From: Phytopythium helicoides
Taxonomy: Eukaryota > Oomycota > Peronosporomycetes > Pythiales > Pythiaceae
Direction of reading: 5' to 3'
NCBI GenBank assembly: GCA_024867545.1
Contig: JANFNE010000001.1
Span: 1,894,510-1,958,509, forward strand
Length of the DNA stretch: 64,000 nucleotides
Of this stretch, positions 42,353 through 52,807 are shown piece by piece. Position numbers and translations under genes: made by a program. Position 1 is the first letter of the stretch, and every line of letters starts with the position of its first letter. The notes below the pieces were generated by a model. The model saw only the letters and a list, made by a program, of their open reading frames with translations, was not told where the DNA came from and did not search any database.

Positions 42353-42862
42353 GTGGGGCGACGTTGTGGAAAGAATTTAGGACTGTGCAACCTGCGTTTT
42401 GGACGGTACATCTTTGCGCAGAAGAAGCTACATGAACTATGTCGGAGACTGACCCAGCAAGCAGGCAGGCGAACGGTGGTTGGATTTGGAGATTGGAGCA
42501 ATACCGATTACTCTGGACTCATCAAGAAGTGCCCTTCGGGGCCGGTCAAAAGACTCGAGCACACGTTGAGAAACTACTGTCGTGTGCAACCAATTGATGA
42601 GTTTCGCACCAGCAAGCTTCACTCACTATGCCACCGGCAGCTAGAATACCAGTACAGTCTCCGCCTCTGCAAGGTCAAGAACAGCACGGACAAGGAATGG
42701 CGGACGTGCAAGGTTTATAGTGTGCTCCATTGTCGATCCAATGGCTGTTTTGGTACTACTGTGAACCGCGACGTCAACGCCTCGAAGAACATGCTCATGC
42801 TCCTCCTCAACATGCTCCGTGGTCAACCAAGACCTACCGCTTTCTGTCGAGCGCCAACTTAA
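42353..42862 (+). pseudogene. Fanzor-type (TnpB-like) nuclease, C-terminal relic
   Basis: Fanzors are eukaryotic RNA-guided DNA nucleases related to transposon TnpB. This frame has no ATG at its start and preserves only the C-terminal 169 residues: NLRFGRYIFAQKKLHELCRRL, VVGFGDWSNTDYSGLIKKCP, then DEFRTSKLHSLCHRQL and CKVYSVLHCRSNGCFGTTVNRDVNASKN. The signature E-F-R-T-S-K matches the place of the alternative RuvC glutamate described for Fanzors, and NRDVNAS is the RuvC-III aspartate. The zinc ribbon is altered: TCSxC is here LHSLCH. The N-terminus, including RuvC-I, is absent, so it cannot be active. Its sequence is clearly different from the second Fanzor at the palindrome axis. A faithful copy is at 49700-50209. 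Confidence 0.75.
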
Positions 42863-43110
42863 CACATCAGGAGCCACAAAGTGTCTGCAGGTGCGCTCAG
42901 CGTTGCCCGCAGATAGCACTGTACACTCAGGCATTGTTGCATTTTCACTGGGTTCTATTCCCAGTCATCGTCTTTTATCGTAGGATGCCGGGTTTACCAC
43001 GGCCATACCCGCGAGCCGAAGGCGAGTGCTAGCAATAGGAGAAGTGAATGAGGTGTATTTTGTGCGTACAGTTAATGTGGTGAAGGGTGCAACGGAAGAC
43101 CAAGCCTGCT

Positions 43111-45051
43111 TTACGCCGCGCTTGAGTTGGATTTTGGGCCGATGAGGCGAGACGACGGGTGGCGAGACAGCGACATTGCAGATCGACGACGAGCCTCCGT
43201 AGCAGCGTTCGCAAAGGCTGATATCGCAGCGATGGTAGAGCGCGAATACGCCTCATCATCAGCATCATCCATCTCTTTTGCGTTGTCGAGCAGCGTGTAG
43301 TTCCTTCGGTGGTGATCAATGGACTCTGCACCTCGTGCTGCACTCTCCTTTGAACTCCTAGAGCTGTTGCAATGCGTGAGTCGAGCTTGTGATGGCGCCA
43401 TTGTGACGACGGTATCCTCTCTTGGGCTGTAAGCAATGGCTCCATCCGATGCGTATGCGTGGGTAAACAAGCTGTCACCGTTCTTGGACGACCGACGGAA
43501 GGACCATGTTCTTCCAATCGTCCACCGCGAGCTGCTTTCACGACCCGATTTTTCACGAGGAGCACGGCTGCTGCTTCTAGAATCCACTTCGTGCACCATG
43601 GCACTTCTTGCTGCACGAGGCTTTTGCTTGTCCACGTGCAGCTCGGTCTTTCGGTACGAGACGGACCCGACACGGTGTGGTCCGAGTCCTCTCGGTACAG
43701 CTGCAACTGGAACGGTCGAGTCGGTAAGTTCCGTGATGATCCAGTTTCCAGTTGACTCGTTTTCTCTTGCTGTAGAATTGCTTTGCTCCAAACTGCCTGG
43801 CTCGTGGTTCACAGACACTGCTCGAACGATATCGCTCGCAGTTGGAGCATGGATGCTTGGACCGCCACCGTATAAACGAAGGAAGACAAGCCAGGTATCT
43901 TCGCTCACGACGTGGTAGTCGGCGTTTGCACCGCTCGCATAGCTCCGCCTTAGATCTTTCTTGGGGACGAGCGTCCCGTTGACGAAGTCAAGAAGCGAAT
44001 AGTTGGTCACCGGTCCGGGTCTAGGGGAGGAGGAGACACCGCTGTCCCTAGCGATGCCACGGGAAGACGCTCGAGCGCTTCCTGAGCTCATCCTTGCAAT
44101 GCTCGCAGCATCCATATGAACATACTGCAGCCATTGCTCGAGCCACTGCGAGCTCACGATAAACTGCTTGACCATCGACTTGCTGTGGGAGAGCGCTCGC
44201 GCATACAAGATCTCGTCCACTTCCTCCGCCTGCGCTGTAGACAGCACGCTAGAGCCGCGCGGCACGCTAGATCCCCGCCACATCAGCGCTTGATCCTTTT
44301 CAAGCGCCAGCTCACCGCTGCGTGCTTTCTCGTCCTCTTTGCTTCGGGTGAGTAGCCGCGTGCGCCAGTGCTGCGGTCGCTCGACATCCACGCGTCCTTG
44401 TTTCTCGCGTGAAGCAGAGCTGACGGTGAACTTTTGCACACGCGAGTCGTGCTGCGAGGCCATGTTGTGCAGCGTGTTGGCGCACGAGTTGCAGGTCCGC
44501 TGCGGCACGCCGTCGCGAATCATGTGGTGCTGGCTGCGCGCGCTGGACGAGAACGGCAGGAAGGTGCGCGCGAGCGAGCAGTCGTTGCACACGAGGTGTC
44601 CGCAGAGTCTGCAGTGGTGGCGGCGTCTCATGAGCGTGAACGCCGCGAGGCATATCTGGCAGCGCATGCTGGCCGTGTCGGGCACCCAGGCCGCTGCCGC
44701 CGCCGGGTTCGAGTAGTACCCGAACGCCTCCATCTTCCACGGGAAGAACGTGATCGAGTACATGGTCACTGGCGCCTTCTTGCTGCTCGCCGCCGCCGAC
44801 GGCGCTCGGCATATGGCCGCCATCCGCGACCATCTGGAGCTCGCGGACCGCGCAGCTCCGCGCTGGTCGCTCGCCGTCACCGACGCCGACGCCGAGAGCG
44901 CGCCGTCTGGCTCGTCGTCCACCGCGATCGTCCCCGCGCTGCGTCTGCTGCTGCTGTCGGCGCTGCGCCGATCGGCCGACCGGCTGCGCCGCGACGGCAG
45001 CGCACGCGAGGCCCGCGCGTCGCCTTTGGACGCGCGCAGCTGCGCGCTCAT
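43111..45051 (-). CDS. FYVE and DUSP domain protein
   Basis: From the first in-frame ATG (45051) the product has about 646 residues. The FYVE zinc finger lies near residues 130-195: CQICLAAFTLMRRRHHCRLCGHLVCNDCS then RTCNSCANTL; the RRHHCRxCG core binds phosphatidylinositol 3-phosphate on endosomes. A DUSP-like domain follows (FIVSSQWLEQWLQYV, GPVTNYSLLDFVNG, DYHVVSEDTWLVFLRLYGGGPSI), usually seen in ubiquitin proteases; no protease domain is present. The remainder is Ser/Arg-rich and disordered. FYVE proteins are greatly expanded in oomycetes. The frame is open beyond the ATG back to 45258, towards the Fanzor stop, so the start is not certain. The mirror copy at 47509-49451 has two extra bases. 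Confidence 0.85.
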   Translation of the reverse strand: MSAQLRASKGDARASRALPSRRSRSADRRSADSSSRRSAGTIAVDDEPDGALSASASVTASDQRGAARSASSRWSRMAAICRAPSAAASSKKAPVTMYSITFFPWKMEAFGYYSNPAAAAAWVPDTASMRCQICLAAFTLMRRRHHCRLCGHLVCNDCSLARTFLPFSSSARSQHHMIRDGVPQRTCNSCANTLHNMASQHDSRVQKFTVSSASREKQGRVDVERPQHWRTRLLTRSKEDEKARSGELALEKDQALMWRGSSVPRGSSVLSTAQAEEVDEILYARALSHSKSMVKQFIVSSQWLEQWLQYVHMDAASIARMSSGSARASSRGIARDSGVSSSPRPGPVTNYSLLDFVNGTLVPKKDLRRSYASGANADYHVVSEDTWLVFLRLYGGGPSIHAPTASDIVRAVSVNHEPGSLEQSNSTARENESTGNWIITELTDSTVPVAAVPRGLGPHRVGSVSYRKTELHVDKQKPRAARSAMVHEVDSRSSSRAPREKSGRESSSRWTIGRTWSFRRSSKNGDSLFTHAYASDGAIAYSPREDTVVTMAPSQARLTHCNSSRSSKESAARGAESIDHHRRNYTLLDNAKEMDDADDEAYSRSTIAAISAFANAATEARRRSAMSLSRHPSSRLIGPKSNSSAA

Positions 45052-45309
45052 GCTGGTGAGGCGAGGCGAGGCGAGGCGTTCGCTTGGACTCGAGTGCTGC
45101 GGCTGGGCGCTCGTAGCGTCAGCGAGGCGACCGCAACTGCCGCTGGCTCCGACGCGCCGTTTCCGAGGCTCCAGTTCCTTCCCCTTGGGAGTTTCCACGA
45201 GCAATCCATCGCTCGTCAACTCGTAGGCCTTTAACGCCAGATCTGACAGTGAAACCAAATCTGACAGGGCTCCTCGACGAAGGGTGCGCCGATTGAACTC
45301 GCTGACACG

Positions 45310-46329
45310 CTAGCGCAGCAGCTGCTTGTTCTTGATCAAGATGTTCTTGGCTGCGTTGATATCGCGGTCGAGCACTGCGTTGCAGCCATGGGGGCCTCGA
45401 GAAGGACACCGGAAGATGCTGCTTCCCCCCGAGGTTGTCGTTCAGCGTGCCACAGCTCGAGCATGTCTTGGACGTGTACTCTTCCTCACATCTGACGACA
45501 TAGCCACCCATGCGCGCCATCTTGTAAGTGAGCAGCGTCTTGAACGGAAGTGCGCCTGCGCCATCATAGCTCGCGCCGTCGGGCTGCGAATCACCCGCTG
45601 CTGCTGCTGGTTGTTGGTGTTATTGTTGTTTGTGTGCTGAACGTCATCTGCGGTCGTCGCAGGTATAGCGTCTGAGGCTACGGCGCTGGCCAGGTGCTTC
45701 TGCACCATCTCGGACGTATGGAACGACGGCAGGAGCACCATGTAGTAGTTCGACGCCAACCACTTGGCGAGTTTGTGGTGTATGTCGTTCACGCATCGAG
45801 TTGCCTTCCTCGATGTGAGACGGATACGTCGACGCAGGCGATAGCGCTTGCGGTGCTCGCTGGTCTTCTCGTGGCGCAGCCTTCGCTTGCGCCTACTTCG
45901 CGTCCTGGTCCTATGGCGCGCCTTGCAAGCGTTCACTTCCTGCTGTAACGTCGACTTGGCAGCGTCGATGTATTCAAACTTTCGCTGCAAGAAAGCGGGC
46001 GTGTCAGGAATGCTCAGAGTGCGGCCGTCGGGATCATAGAGAGTGATAAAGTTCCGTACGCCAGGATCGAGCGCGCAGATTCGATCCGAGGACCCATGCT
46101 GGAACTTCTTCTTCCTCGGCACGACCAGGTAGTAGTCGCCATCACGAAGACGTTGGAGGCGAACGGACATCGTGATGGTTTCACGCTCATGAACGATGAT
46201 GCCATCACGTTTATCAAAGCCAAAGAATTCAAGAGCAGATTTGCTCCGTCGAACTCCATTGAGCTGCACAAAAGGCTGGTAACGTATATCGAGGATGAAG
46301 ATGGTGCCACTCGAGTTCGCTTTGCTCCT
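45310..46329 (-). pseudogene. TnpB-like Fanzor nuclease, left-arm copy, truncated and frameshifted
   Basis: The authentic minus-strand frame runs through the central loop (FRSKANSSGTIFILDIRYQPF) into the left arm: RLRDGDYYLVVPRKKKF, then ICALDPGVRNFITLYDPDGRT with the RuvC-I aspartate, an R/K-rich arm, and LLPSFHTSEMV. Two 1-base differences from the right arm (a lost C near 45,546 and a sixth C near 45,422-45,431) break the frame before and inside the zinc ribbon. The 5' end is cut at the palindrome switch near 46,329; upstream sense sequence is replaced by its own complement. So the N-terminal part of this gene is missing from the window. It is transcribed in the same direction as the FYVE-DUSP gene, about 260 bases upstream of it. 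Confidence 0.8.
46232..46328. other. loop (spacer) of the giant inverted repeat
   Basis: About 97 bases that are not mirror-symmetric apart from a few bases at each edge. The flanks read AAAGAATTCA on the left and TGAATTCTTT on the right, centred on self-complementary GAATTC. Translated on the minus strand the loop continues the Fanzor protein; on the plus strand it gives an unrelated antisense peptide. Confidence 0.85.
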
Positions 46330-47250
46330 GAATTCTTTGGCTTTGATAAACGTGATGGCATCATCGTTCATGAGCGTGAAACCATCACGATGTCCGTTCG
46401 CCTCCAACGTCTTCGTGATGGCGACTACTACCTGGTCGTGCCGAGGAAGAAGAAGTTCCAGCATGGGTCCTCGGATCGAATCTGCGCGCTCGATCCTGGC
46501 GTACGGAACTTTATCACTCTCTATGATCCCGACGGCCGCACTCTGAGCATTCCTGACACGCCCGCTTTCTTGCAGCGAAAGTTTGAATACATCGACGCTG
46601 CCAAGTCGACGTTACAGCAGGAAGTGAACGCTTGCAAGGCGCGCCATAGGACCAGGACGCGAAGTAGGCGCAAGCGAAGGCTGCGCCACGAGAAGACCAG
46701 CGAGCACCGCAAGCGCTATCGCCTGCGTCGACGTATCCGTCTCACATCGAGGAAGGCAACTCGATGCGTGAACGACATACACCACAAACTCGCCAAGTGG
46801 TTGGCGTCGAACTACTACATGGTGCTCCTGCCGTCGTTCCATACGTCCGAGATGGTGCAGAAGCACCTGGCCAGCGCCGTAGCCTCAGACGCTATACCTG
46901 CGACGACCGCAGATGACGTTCAGCACACAAACAACAATAACACCAACAACCAGCAGCAGCAGCGGGTGATTCGCAGCCCGACGGCGCGAGCTATGATGGC
47001 GCAGGCGCACTTCCGCTTCAAGACGCTGCTCACTTACAAGATGGCGCGCATGGGTGGCTATGTCGTCAGATGTGAGGAAGAGTACACGTCCAAGACATGC
47101 TCGAGCTGTGGCACGCTGAACGACAACCTCGGGGGAAGCAGCATCTTCCGGTGTCCTTCTCGAGGCCCCCATGGCTGCAACGCAGTGCTCGACCGCGATA
47201 TCAACGCAGCCAAGAACATCTTGATCAAGAACAAGCAGCTGCTGCGCTAG
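46330..47250 (+). CDS. TnpB-like Fanzor nuclease, right-arm copy, N-terminus missing
   Basis: The open frame starts at ATG 46096, but its first 78 or so codons are antisense of the left arm and loop; the genuine protein begins at EFFGFDKRDGI. What remains is about 306 residues. RuvC-I is ALDPGVRNF (D codon 46492-46494). The canonical RuvC-II position in LLPSFHTSEMV lacks a clear glutamate, whereas CEEEYTSKTC offers the alternative one (E codon 47080-47082). Zinc-ribbon cysteines are CSSCG (47098-47100 and 47107-47109) and CPSRGPHGC (47152-47154 and 47175-47177). RuvC-III is DRDINAAKN (D codon 47197-47199). All active-site elements are therefore kept, but the guide-binding N-terminal domain is gone. 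No guide RNA or transposon end could be identified. Confidence 0.8.
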   Translation, partial: EFFGFDKRDGIIVHERETITMSVRLQRLRDGDYYLVVPRKKKFQHGSSDRICALDPGVRNFITLYDPDGRTLSIPDTPAFLQRKFEYIDAAKSTLQQEVNACKARHRTRTRSRRKRRLRHEKTSEHRKRYRLRRRIRLTSRKATRCVNDIHHKLAKWLASNYYMVLLPSFHTSEMVQKHLASAVASDAIPATTADDVQHTNNNNTNNQQQQRVIRSPTARAMMAQAHFRFKTLLTYKMARMGGYVVRCEEEYTSKTCSSCGTLNDNLGGSSIFRCPSRGPHGCNAVLDRDINAAKNILIKNKQLLR

Positions 47251-47508
47251 CGTGTCAGCGAGTTCAATCGGCGCACCCTTCGTCGAGGAGCCCTGTCAGA
47301 TTTGGTTTCACTGTCAGATCTGGCGTTAAAGGCCTACGAGTTGACGAGCGATGGATTGCTCGTGGAAACTCCCAAGGGGAAGGAACTGGAGCCTCGGAAA
47401 CGGCGCGTCGGAGCCAGCGGCAGTTGCGGTCGCCTCGCTGACGCTACGAGCGCCCAGCCGCAGCACTCGAGTCCAAGCGAACGCCTCGCCTCGCCTCGCC
47501 TCACCAGC

Positions 47509-49451
47509 ATGAGCGCGCAGCTGCGCGCGTCCAAAGGCGACGCGCGGGCCTCGCGTGCGCTGCCGTCGCGGCGCAGCCGGTCGGCCGATCGGCGCAGCGC
47601 CGACAGCAGCAGCAGACGCAGCGCGGGGACGATCGCGGTGGACGACGAGCCAGACGGCGCGCTCTCGGCGTCGGCGTCGGTGACGGCGAGCGACCAGCGC
47701 GGAGCTGCGCGGGTCCGCGAGCTCCAGATGGTCGCGGATGGCGGCCATATGCCGAGCGCCGTCGGCGGCGGCGAGCAGCAAGAAGGCGCCAGTGACCATG
47801 TACTCGATCACGTTCTTCCCGTGGAAGATGGAGGCGTTCGGGTACTACTCGAACCCGGCGGCGGCAGCGGCCCTGGGTGCCCGACACGGCCAGCATGCGC
47901 TGCCAGATATGCCTCGCGGCGTTCACGCTCATGAGACGCCGCCACCACTGCAGACTCTGCGGACACCTCGTGTGCAACGACTGCTCGCTCGCGCGCACCT
48001 TCCTGCCGTTCTCGTCCAGCGCGCGCAGCCAGCACCACATGATTCGCGACGGCGTGCCGCAGCGGACCTGCAACTCGTGCGCCAACACGCTGCACAACAT
48101 GGCCTCGCAGCACGACTCGCGTGTGCAAAAGTTCACCGTCAGCTCTGCTTCACGCGAGAAACAAGGACGCGTGGATGTCGAGCGACCGCAGCACTGGCGC
48201 ACGCGGCTACTCACCCGAAGCAAAGAGGACGAGAAAGCACGCAGCGGTGAGCTGGCGCTTGAAAAGGATCAAGCGCTGATGTGGCGGGGATCTAGCGTGC
48301 CGCGCGGCTCTAGCGTGCTGTCTACAGCGCAGGCGGAGGAAGTGGACGAGATCTTGTATGCGCGAGCGCTCTCCCACAGCAAGTCGATGGTCAAGCAGTT
48401 TATCGTGAGCTCGCAGTGGCTCGAGCAATGGCTGCAGTATGTTCATATGGATGCTGCGAGCATTGCAAGGATGAGCTCAGGAAGCGCTCGAGCGTCTTCC
48501 CGTGGCATCGCTAGGGACAGCGGTGTCTCCTCCTCCCCTAGACCCGGACCGGTGACCAACTATTCGCTTCTTGACTTCGTCAACGGGACGCTCGTCCCCA
48601 AGAAAGATCTAAGGCGGAGCTATGCGAGCGGTGCAAACGCCGACTACCACGTCGTGAGCGAAGATACCTGGCTTGTCTTCCTTCGTTTATACGGTGGCGG
48701 TCCAAGCATCCATGCTCCAACTGCGAGCGATATCGTTCGAGCAGTGTCTGTGAACCACGAGCCAGGCAGTTTGGAGCAAAGCAATTCTACAGCAAGAGAA
48801 AACGAGTCAACTGGAAACTGGATCATCACGGAACTTACCGACTCGACCGTTCCAGTTGCAGCTGTACCGAGAGGACTCGGACCACACCGTGTCGGGTCCG
48901 TCTCGTACCGAAAGACCGAGCTGCACGTGGACAAGCAAAAGCCTCGTGCAGCAAGAAGTGCCATGGTGCACGAAGTGGATTCTAGAAGCAGCAGCCGTGC
49001 TCCTCGTGAAAAATCGGGTCGTGAAAGCAGCTCGCGGTGGACGATTGGAAGAACATGGTCCTTCCGTCGGTCGTCCAAGAACGGTGACAGCTTGTTTACC
49101 CACGCATACGCATCGGATGGAGCCATTGCTTACAGCCCAAGAGAGGATACCGTCGTCACAATGGCGCCATCACAAGCTCGACTCACGCATTGCAACAGCT
49201 CTAGGAGTTCAAAGGAGAGTGCAGCACGAGGTGCAGAGTCCATTGATCACCACCGAAGGAACTACACGCTGCTCGACAACGCAAAAGAGATGGATGATGC
49301 TGATGATGAGGCGTATTCGCGCTCTACCATCGCTGCGATATCAGCCTTTGCGAACGCTGCTACGGAGGCTCGTCGTCGATCTGCAATGTCGCTGTCTCGC
49401 CACCCGTCGTCTCGCCTCATCGGCCCAAAATCCAACTCAAGCGCGGCGTAA
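47509..49451 (+). pseudogene. mirror copy of FYVE-DUSP gene, frameshifted
   Basis: Same as 43111-45051 but with an extra G near 47,716 (GCGCGGGTCC) and an extra C near 47,872 (GGCCCTGGG). The part between the two is out of frame; the FYVE finger and everything after it read in a new frame from about 47,877 to the stop. Confidence 0.85.
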
Positions 49452-49699
49452 AGCAGGCTTGGTCTTCCGTTGCACCCTTCACCACATTAACTGTACGCAC
49501 AAAATACACCTCATTCACTTCTCCTATTGCTAGCACTCGCCTTCGGCTCGCGGGTATGGCCGTGGTAAACCCGGCATCCTACGATAAAAGACGATGACTG
49601 GGAATAGAACCCAGTGAAAATGCAACAATGCCTGAGTGTACAGTGCTATCTGCGGGCAACGCTGAGCGCACCTGCAGACACTTTGTGGCTCCTGATGTG

Positions 49700-50209
49700 T
49701 TAAGTTGGCGCTCGACAGAAAGCGGTAGGTCTTGGTTGACCACGGAGCATGTTGAGGAGGAGCATGAGCATGTTCTTCGAGGCGTTGACGTCGCGGTTCA
49801 CAGTAGTACCAAAACAGCCATTGGATCGACAATGGAGCACACTATAAACCTTGCACGTCCGCCATTCCTTGTCCGTGCTGTTCTTGACCTTGCAGAGGCG
49901 GAGACTGTACTGGTATTCTAGCTGCCGGTGGCATAGTGAGTGAAGCTTGCTGGTGCGAAACTCATCAATTGGTTGCACACGACAGTAGTTTCTCAACGTG
50001 TGCTCGAGTCTTTTGACCGGCCCCGAAGGGCACTTCTTGATGAGTCCAGAGTAATCGGTATTGCTCCAATCTCCAAATCCAACCACCGTTCGCCTGCCTG
50101 CTTGCTGGGTCAGTCTCCGACATAGTTCATGTAGCTTCTTCTGCGCAAAGATGTACCGTCCAAAACGCAGGTTGCACAGTCCTAAATTCTTTCCACAACG
50201 TCGCCCCAC
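49700..50209 (-). pseudogene. mirror copy of Fanzor C-terminal relic
   Basis: Identical protein to the relic at 42353-42862, with DEFRTSK and NRDVNAS preserved and the same missing N-terminus. Confidence 0.75.
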
Positions 50210-51049
50210 CGGATCCTAGCAGCTCGATGGGACCGTTATGGAGGGCCCCCTCGTTGGGAAGAACGCTTCGCTGGCTGAGCAAGCCGCAGCACTCGACGCG
50301 CAGGATTTCCTTTCTCAGTCGTGAATTTGCAAGATGGGGTCCAAGCGGCCTCCATTCCCGCTCACGACCCGGGGCCACGCAGCTACTCCAAGGAGCCAGA
50401 ATCTCCTGACGACGACGACGACCAGGAGCGGCTTTCTTCGACCTTGTCAGCTCGCAGTCTCGGCGACGCCTTGCCTGTAAGCCTCGCCGATCCTCTTTCC
50501 ACGGCCAGCTGGTTCGGGTTTCCTTGCTCTGTTCCCACAGTGACCAAGGCCGAATCCTCCCGAACTACCACAGCGCCGTTGATTCAGTTGGAGACCCGCG
50601 GGGTTCGCGGACTCAAGACGGAGGGCGGTATTATGCAAACAGGCGACGGGCGTTCAGCCCTGGCGCCAGCGAGCGAAGATGGAGACGATGGAGACTACAA
50701 AGGCGAAGGAGACGACGGAGATTAAGGAGCCAACGATGATGCCAGGACAACCCAAATCGCGCGACTTTCAAAGATTCCGTGAGTGGAAAGATCCACTGGC
50801 GTTCGCATGCGGGCGCTGATGGAGTTTCATAGCCATCTCACGTCCCGGGACGCATGCCCATAACCACTGCACCGAGATGCCAGTACGGTATACCTCATGT
50901 GCACTAAGGGTCAATTAGTTTCACGTCTCCTTTTCCACGTTTTCCGGTTGAGTGGGAGTTTACGTCGATCGTTGTGCTGAGAAGGGTGGATAGAAATGGA
51001 GGGTTTTGTGGCCATCTACCACAGCGCCAATGCCGGGTACCCCGGCCAT

Positions 51050-52537
51050 TCATTCCTCTTGCTCCTCATCGCCATCAACGTCTTGGTCGCGCTGGTGGGC
51101 GAAGCGCATTTCCCAGTCGCGAGGCAGAAGGGCGATGAGTATGGTGTCTCGAACGAGTCGAGCTGGTCGGGCGGGTGGAACCAGTAGTTGAGTGCCAGGT
51201 GGCCGTTCTCCGAGCCGAAGGACTCGACCTCGTGGAACCAGGACGCCGGCAGGAAGAGCATGTCGCCAACCTCGAGCTCGCACCAGGCCACCTTAGCGTC
51301 TCGGAAACGCGGAAACTCGTCGAAGAGCGCTTCTGGGTCTGAAGCGAGCCGCGTCGTGTCAATGCGGCTGAAGCTCACGGGATCCTTGATGGTCTGGTCC
51401 ACCTTGCGGCTGTCGGCCTCGACCTCTTCGGGGTCCAGCGCAATCTCATCCAGCTCCTGCTCTTCGTCACCCTCGGGCTCTTCCTCGCCATCCTCCTCCT
51501 CTTCGAAGTGGAACGCCTCTTGCTCCTCGTCGTCCTCGTCCTCGTTCGGCTCTTCGTCGTTATCGGCTCGCAGCACGGCCATCATGGCGGCGTCCAGGCG
51601 CTGCTCGGCCTTCTCGAGCCGCTCCTCGGCTCCCTCGTCGCCTCGCTCAACCGCTTCCTCGGCCAGCGCGAGCTCCTTCTCGGCGTTGTCCTTCTCGATG
51701 GCCGCGAGCGCCGCGGCCTCGGCGAACGGGTCGGCGCCGTACGCCGTGGTGTCCTCGCCCTCGTAGTTGATGCGGCCGTTGGTGTGCACGCGCGTCATGT
51801 TGCCGCGCGTGTACATGCGGTCGGCGTCCGCGGGCGAGTAGAGGCGGAAGCGCTTGCGGCCACGCAGCAGCACGTACAGGTTGTCGTGGTAGTCGTGGTG
51901 CAGCCCCGTGGAGGATCCGTGGCGGTTGTTGCCCATCCAGACGTTGATGTTCTGCGGCACGAGGTGGCCCATGAGCGCCGGCCGCAGCGGGAAGTCGCCC
52001 TGCAGCCGCTTGATGAAGCGCGCCATGACCTCCGGCCGCCCGTCCGCCTCGGCCTCCACGTCCTGCGTCGTCAGGTAGTGCAGCTCGTCGCCCTTGGCCA
52101 GCCGCTCCAGCAGCTCGCGGAACGTCATCTGCACCTCCACGCCGCGGCCGAACTTGTCCTGCTCGTCTGCGCGCCGCTCCACCGCCAGCGTCTCGTCGCC
52201 CGCCACCTCGCTCAGGTACGCGTTCGACCACTTGGCTGGCGCCGTGAATTCGGCGTCGCGCAGGAAGCCGCGCAGCACCACAGGCTTGCGCGTCGCCACG
52301 TACTCACGGAAGAAACTGCTCGGGCGACACGATGGCATCCACATCCACGCGCTCGACCGTGTACTCGGCCGAGGGCACCACGAAGCCGTCATACGCGTTG
52401 CTGAAGCCCGGCGCGAGGCGAACATCGTCCGTTGTGACTGGCACCGCAGCCTGCTGCTCCTCGCTCGTGCGCTGGCGCTTGCGAGGGCTGTCGGACGCGG
52501 TGGCAGGGCGAGAGTTGTGCTTGACGTCTGCGGTCAT
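51050..52537 (-). pseudogene. mirror copy of JmjC hydroxylase, frameshifted
   Basis: An added T near 52,316 (CAGTTTCTTCC against CAGTTCTTCC) and a lost G near 51,124 (TTCTGCCTCG against TTCTGGCCTCG) break the frame at both ends; the cupin core itself is unchanged. Confidence 0.85.
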
Positions 52538-52807
52538 CGCTGCAGTGGGACAGATGGAGACTGGCACCGCGAGCTTGTCATGGACAGCAGTGCGACATAG
52601 CAAAGCGCCAAACGATTGGCCGAGAGCCAAGCAGAGCACGCAGGAAGCGAGCAGCAGGATCTACGAGGTGTTGACAAAGGTTATTTGGATGGAGTGGACA
52701 CGCCCCCGCTACTCGGAGCACAAGCCACGCACTCGAGTGCTGCTGCGACCGCGGTAGACCGCGCGCCGATCAATTTTCCGTTCAAGTAAAGCGCACACAC
52801 CATGCAT

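Noticed and set aside
46096..46329. N-terminal 78 codons of the plus-strand Fanzor ORF as genuine coding sequence
   Set aside because: The first part is the antisense of the Fanzor segment FFGFDKRDG to KKKFQHGS mirrored in the left arm, and the loop reads as Fanzor only on the minus strand.
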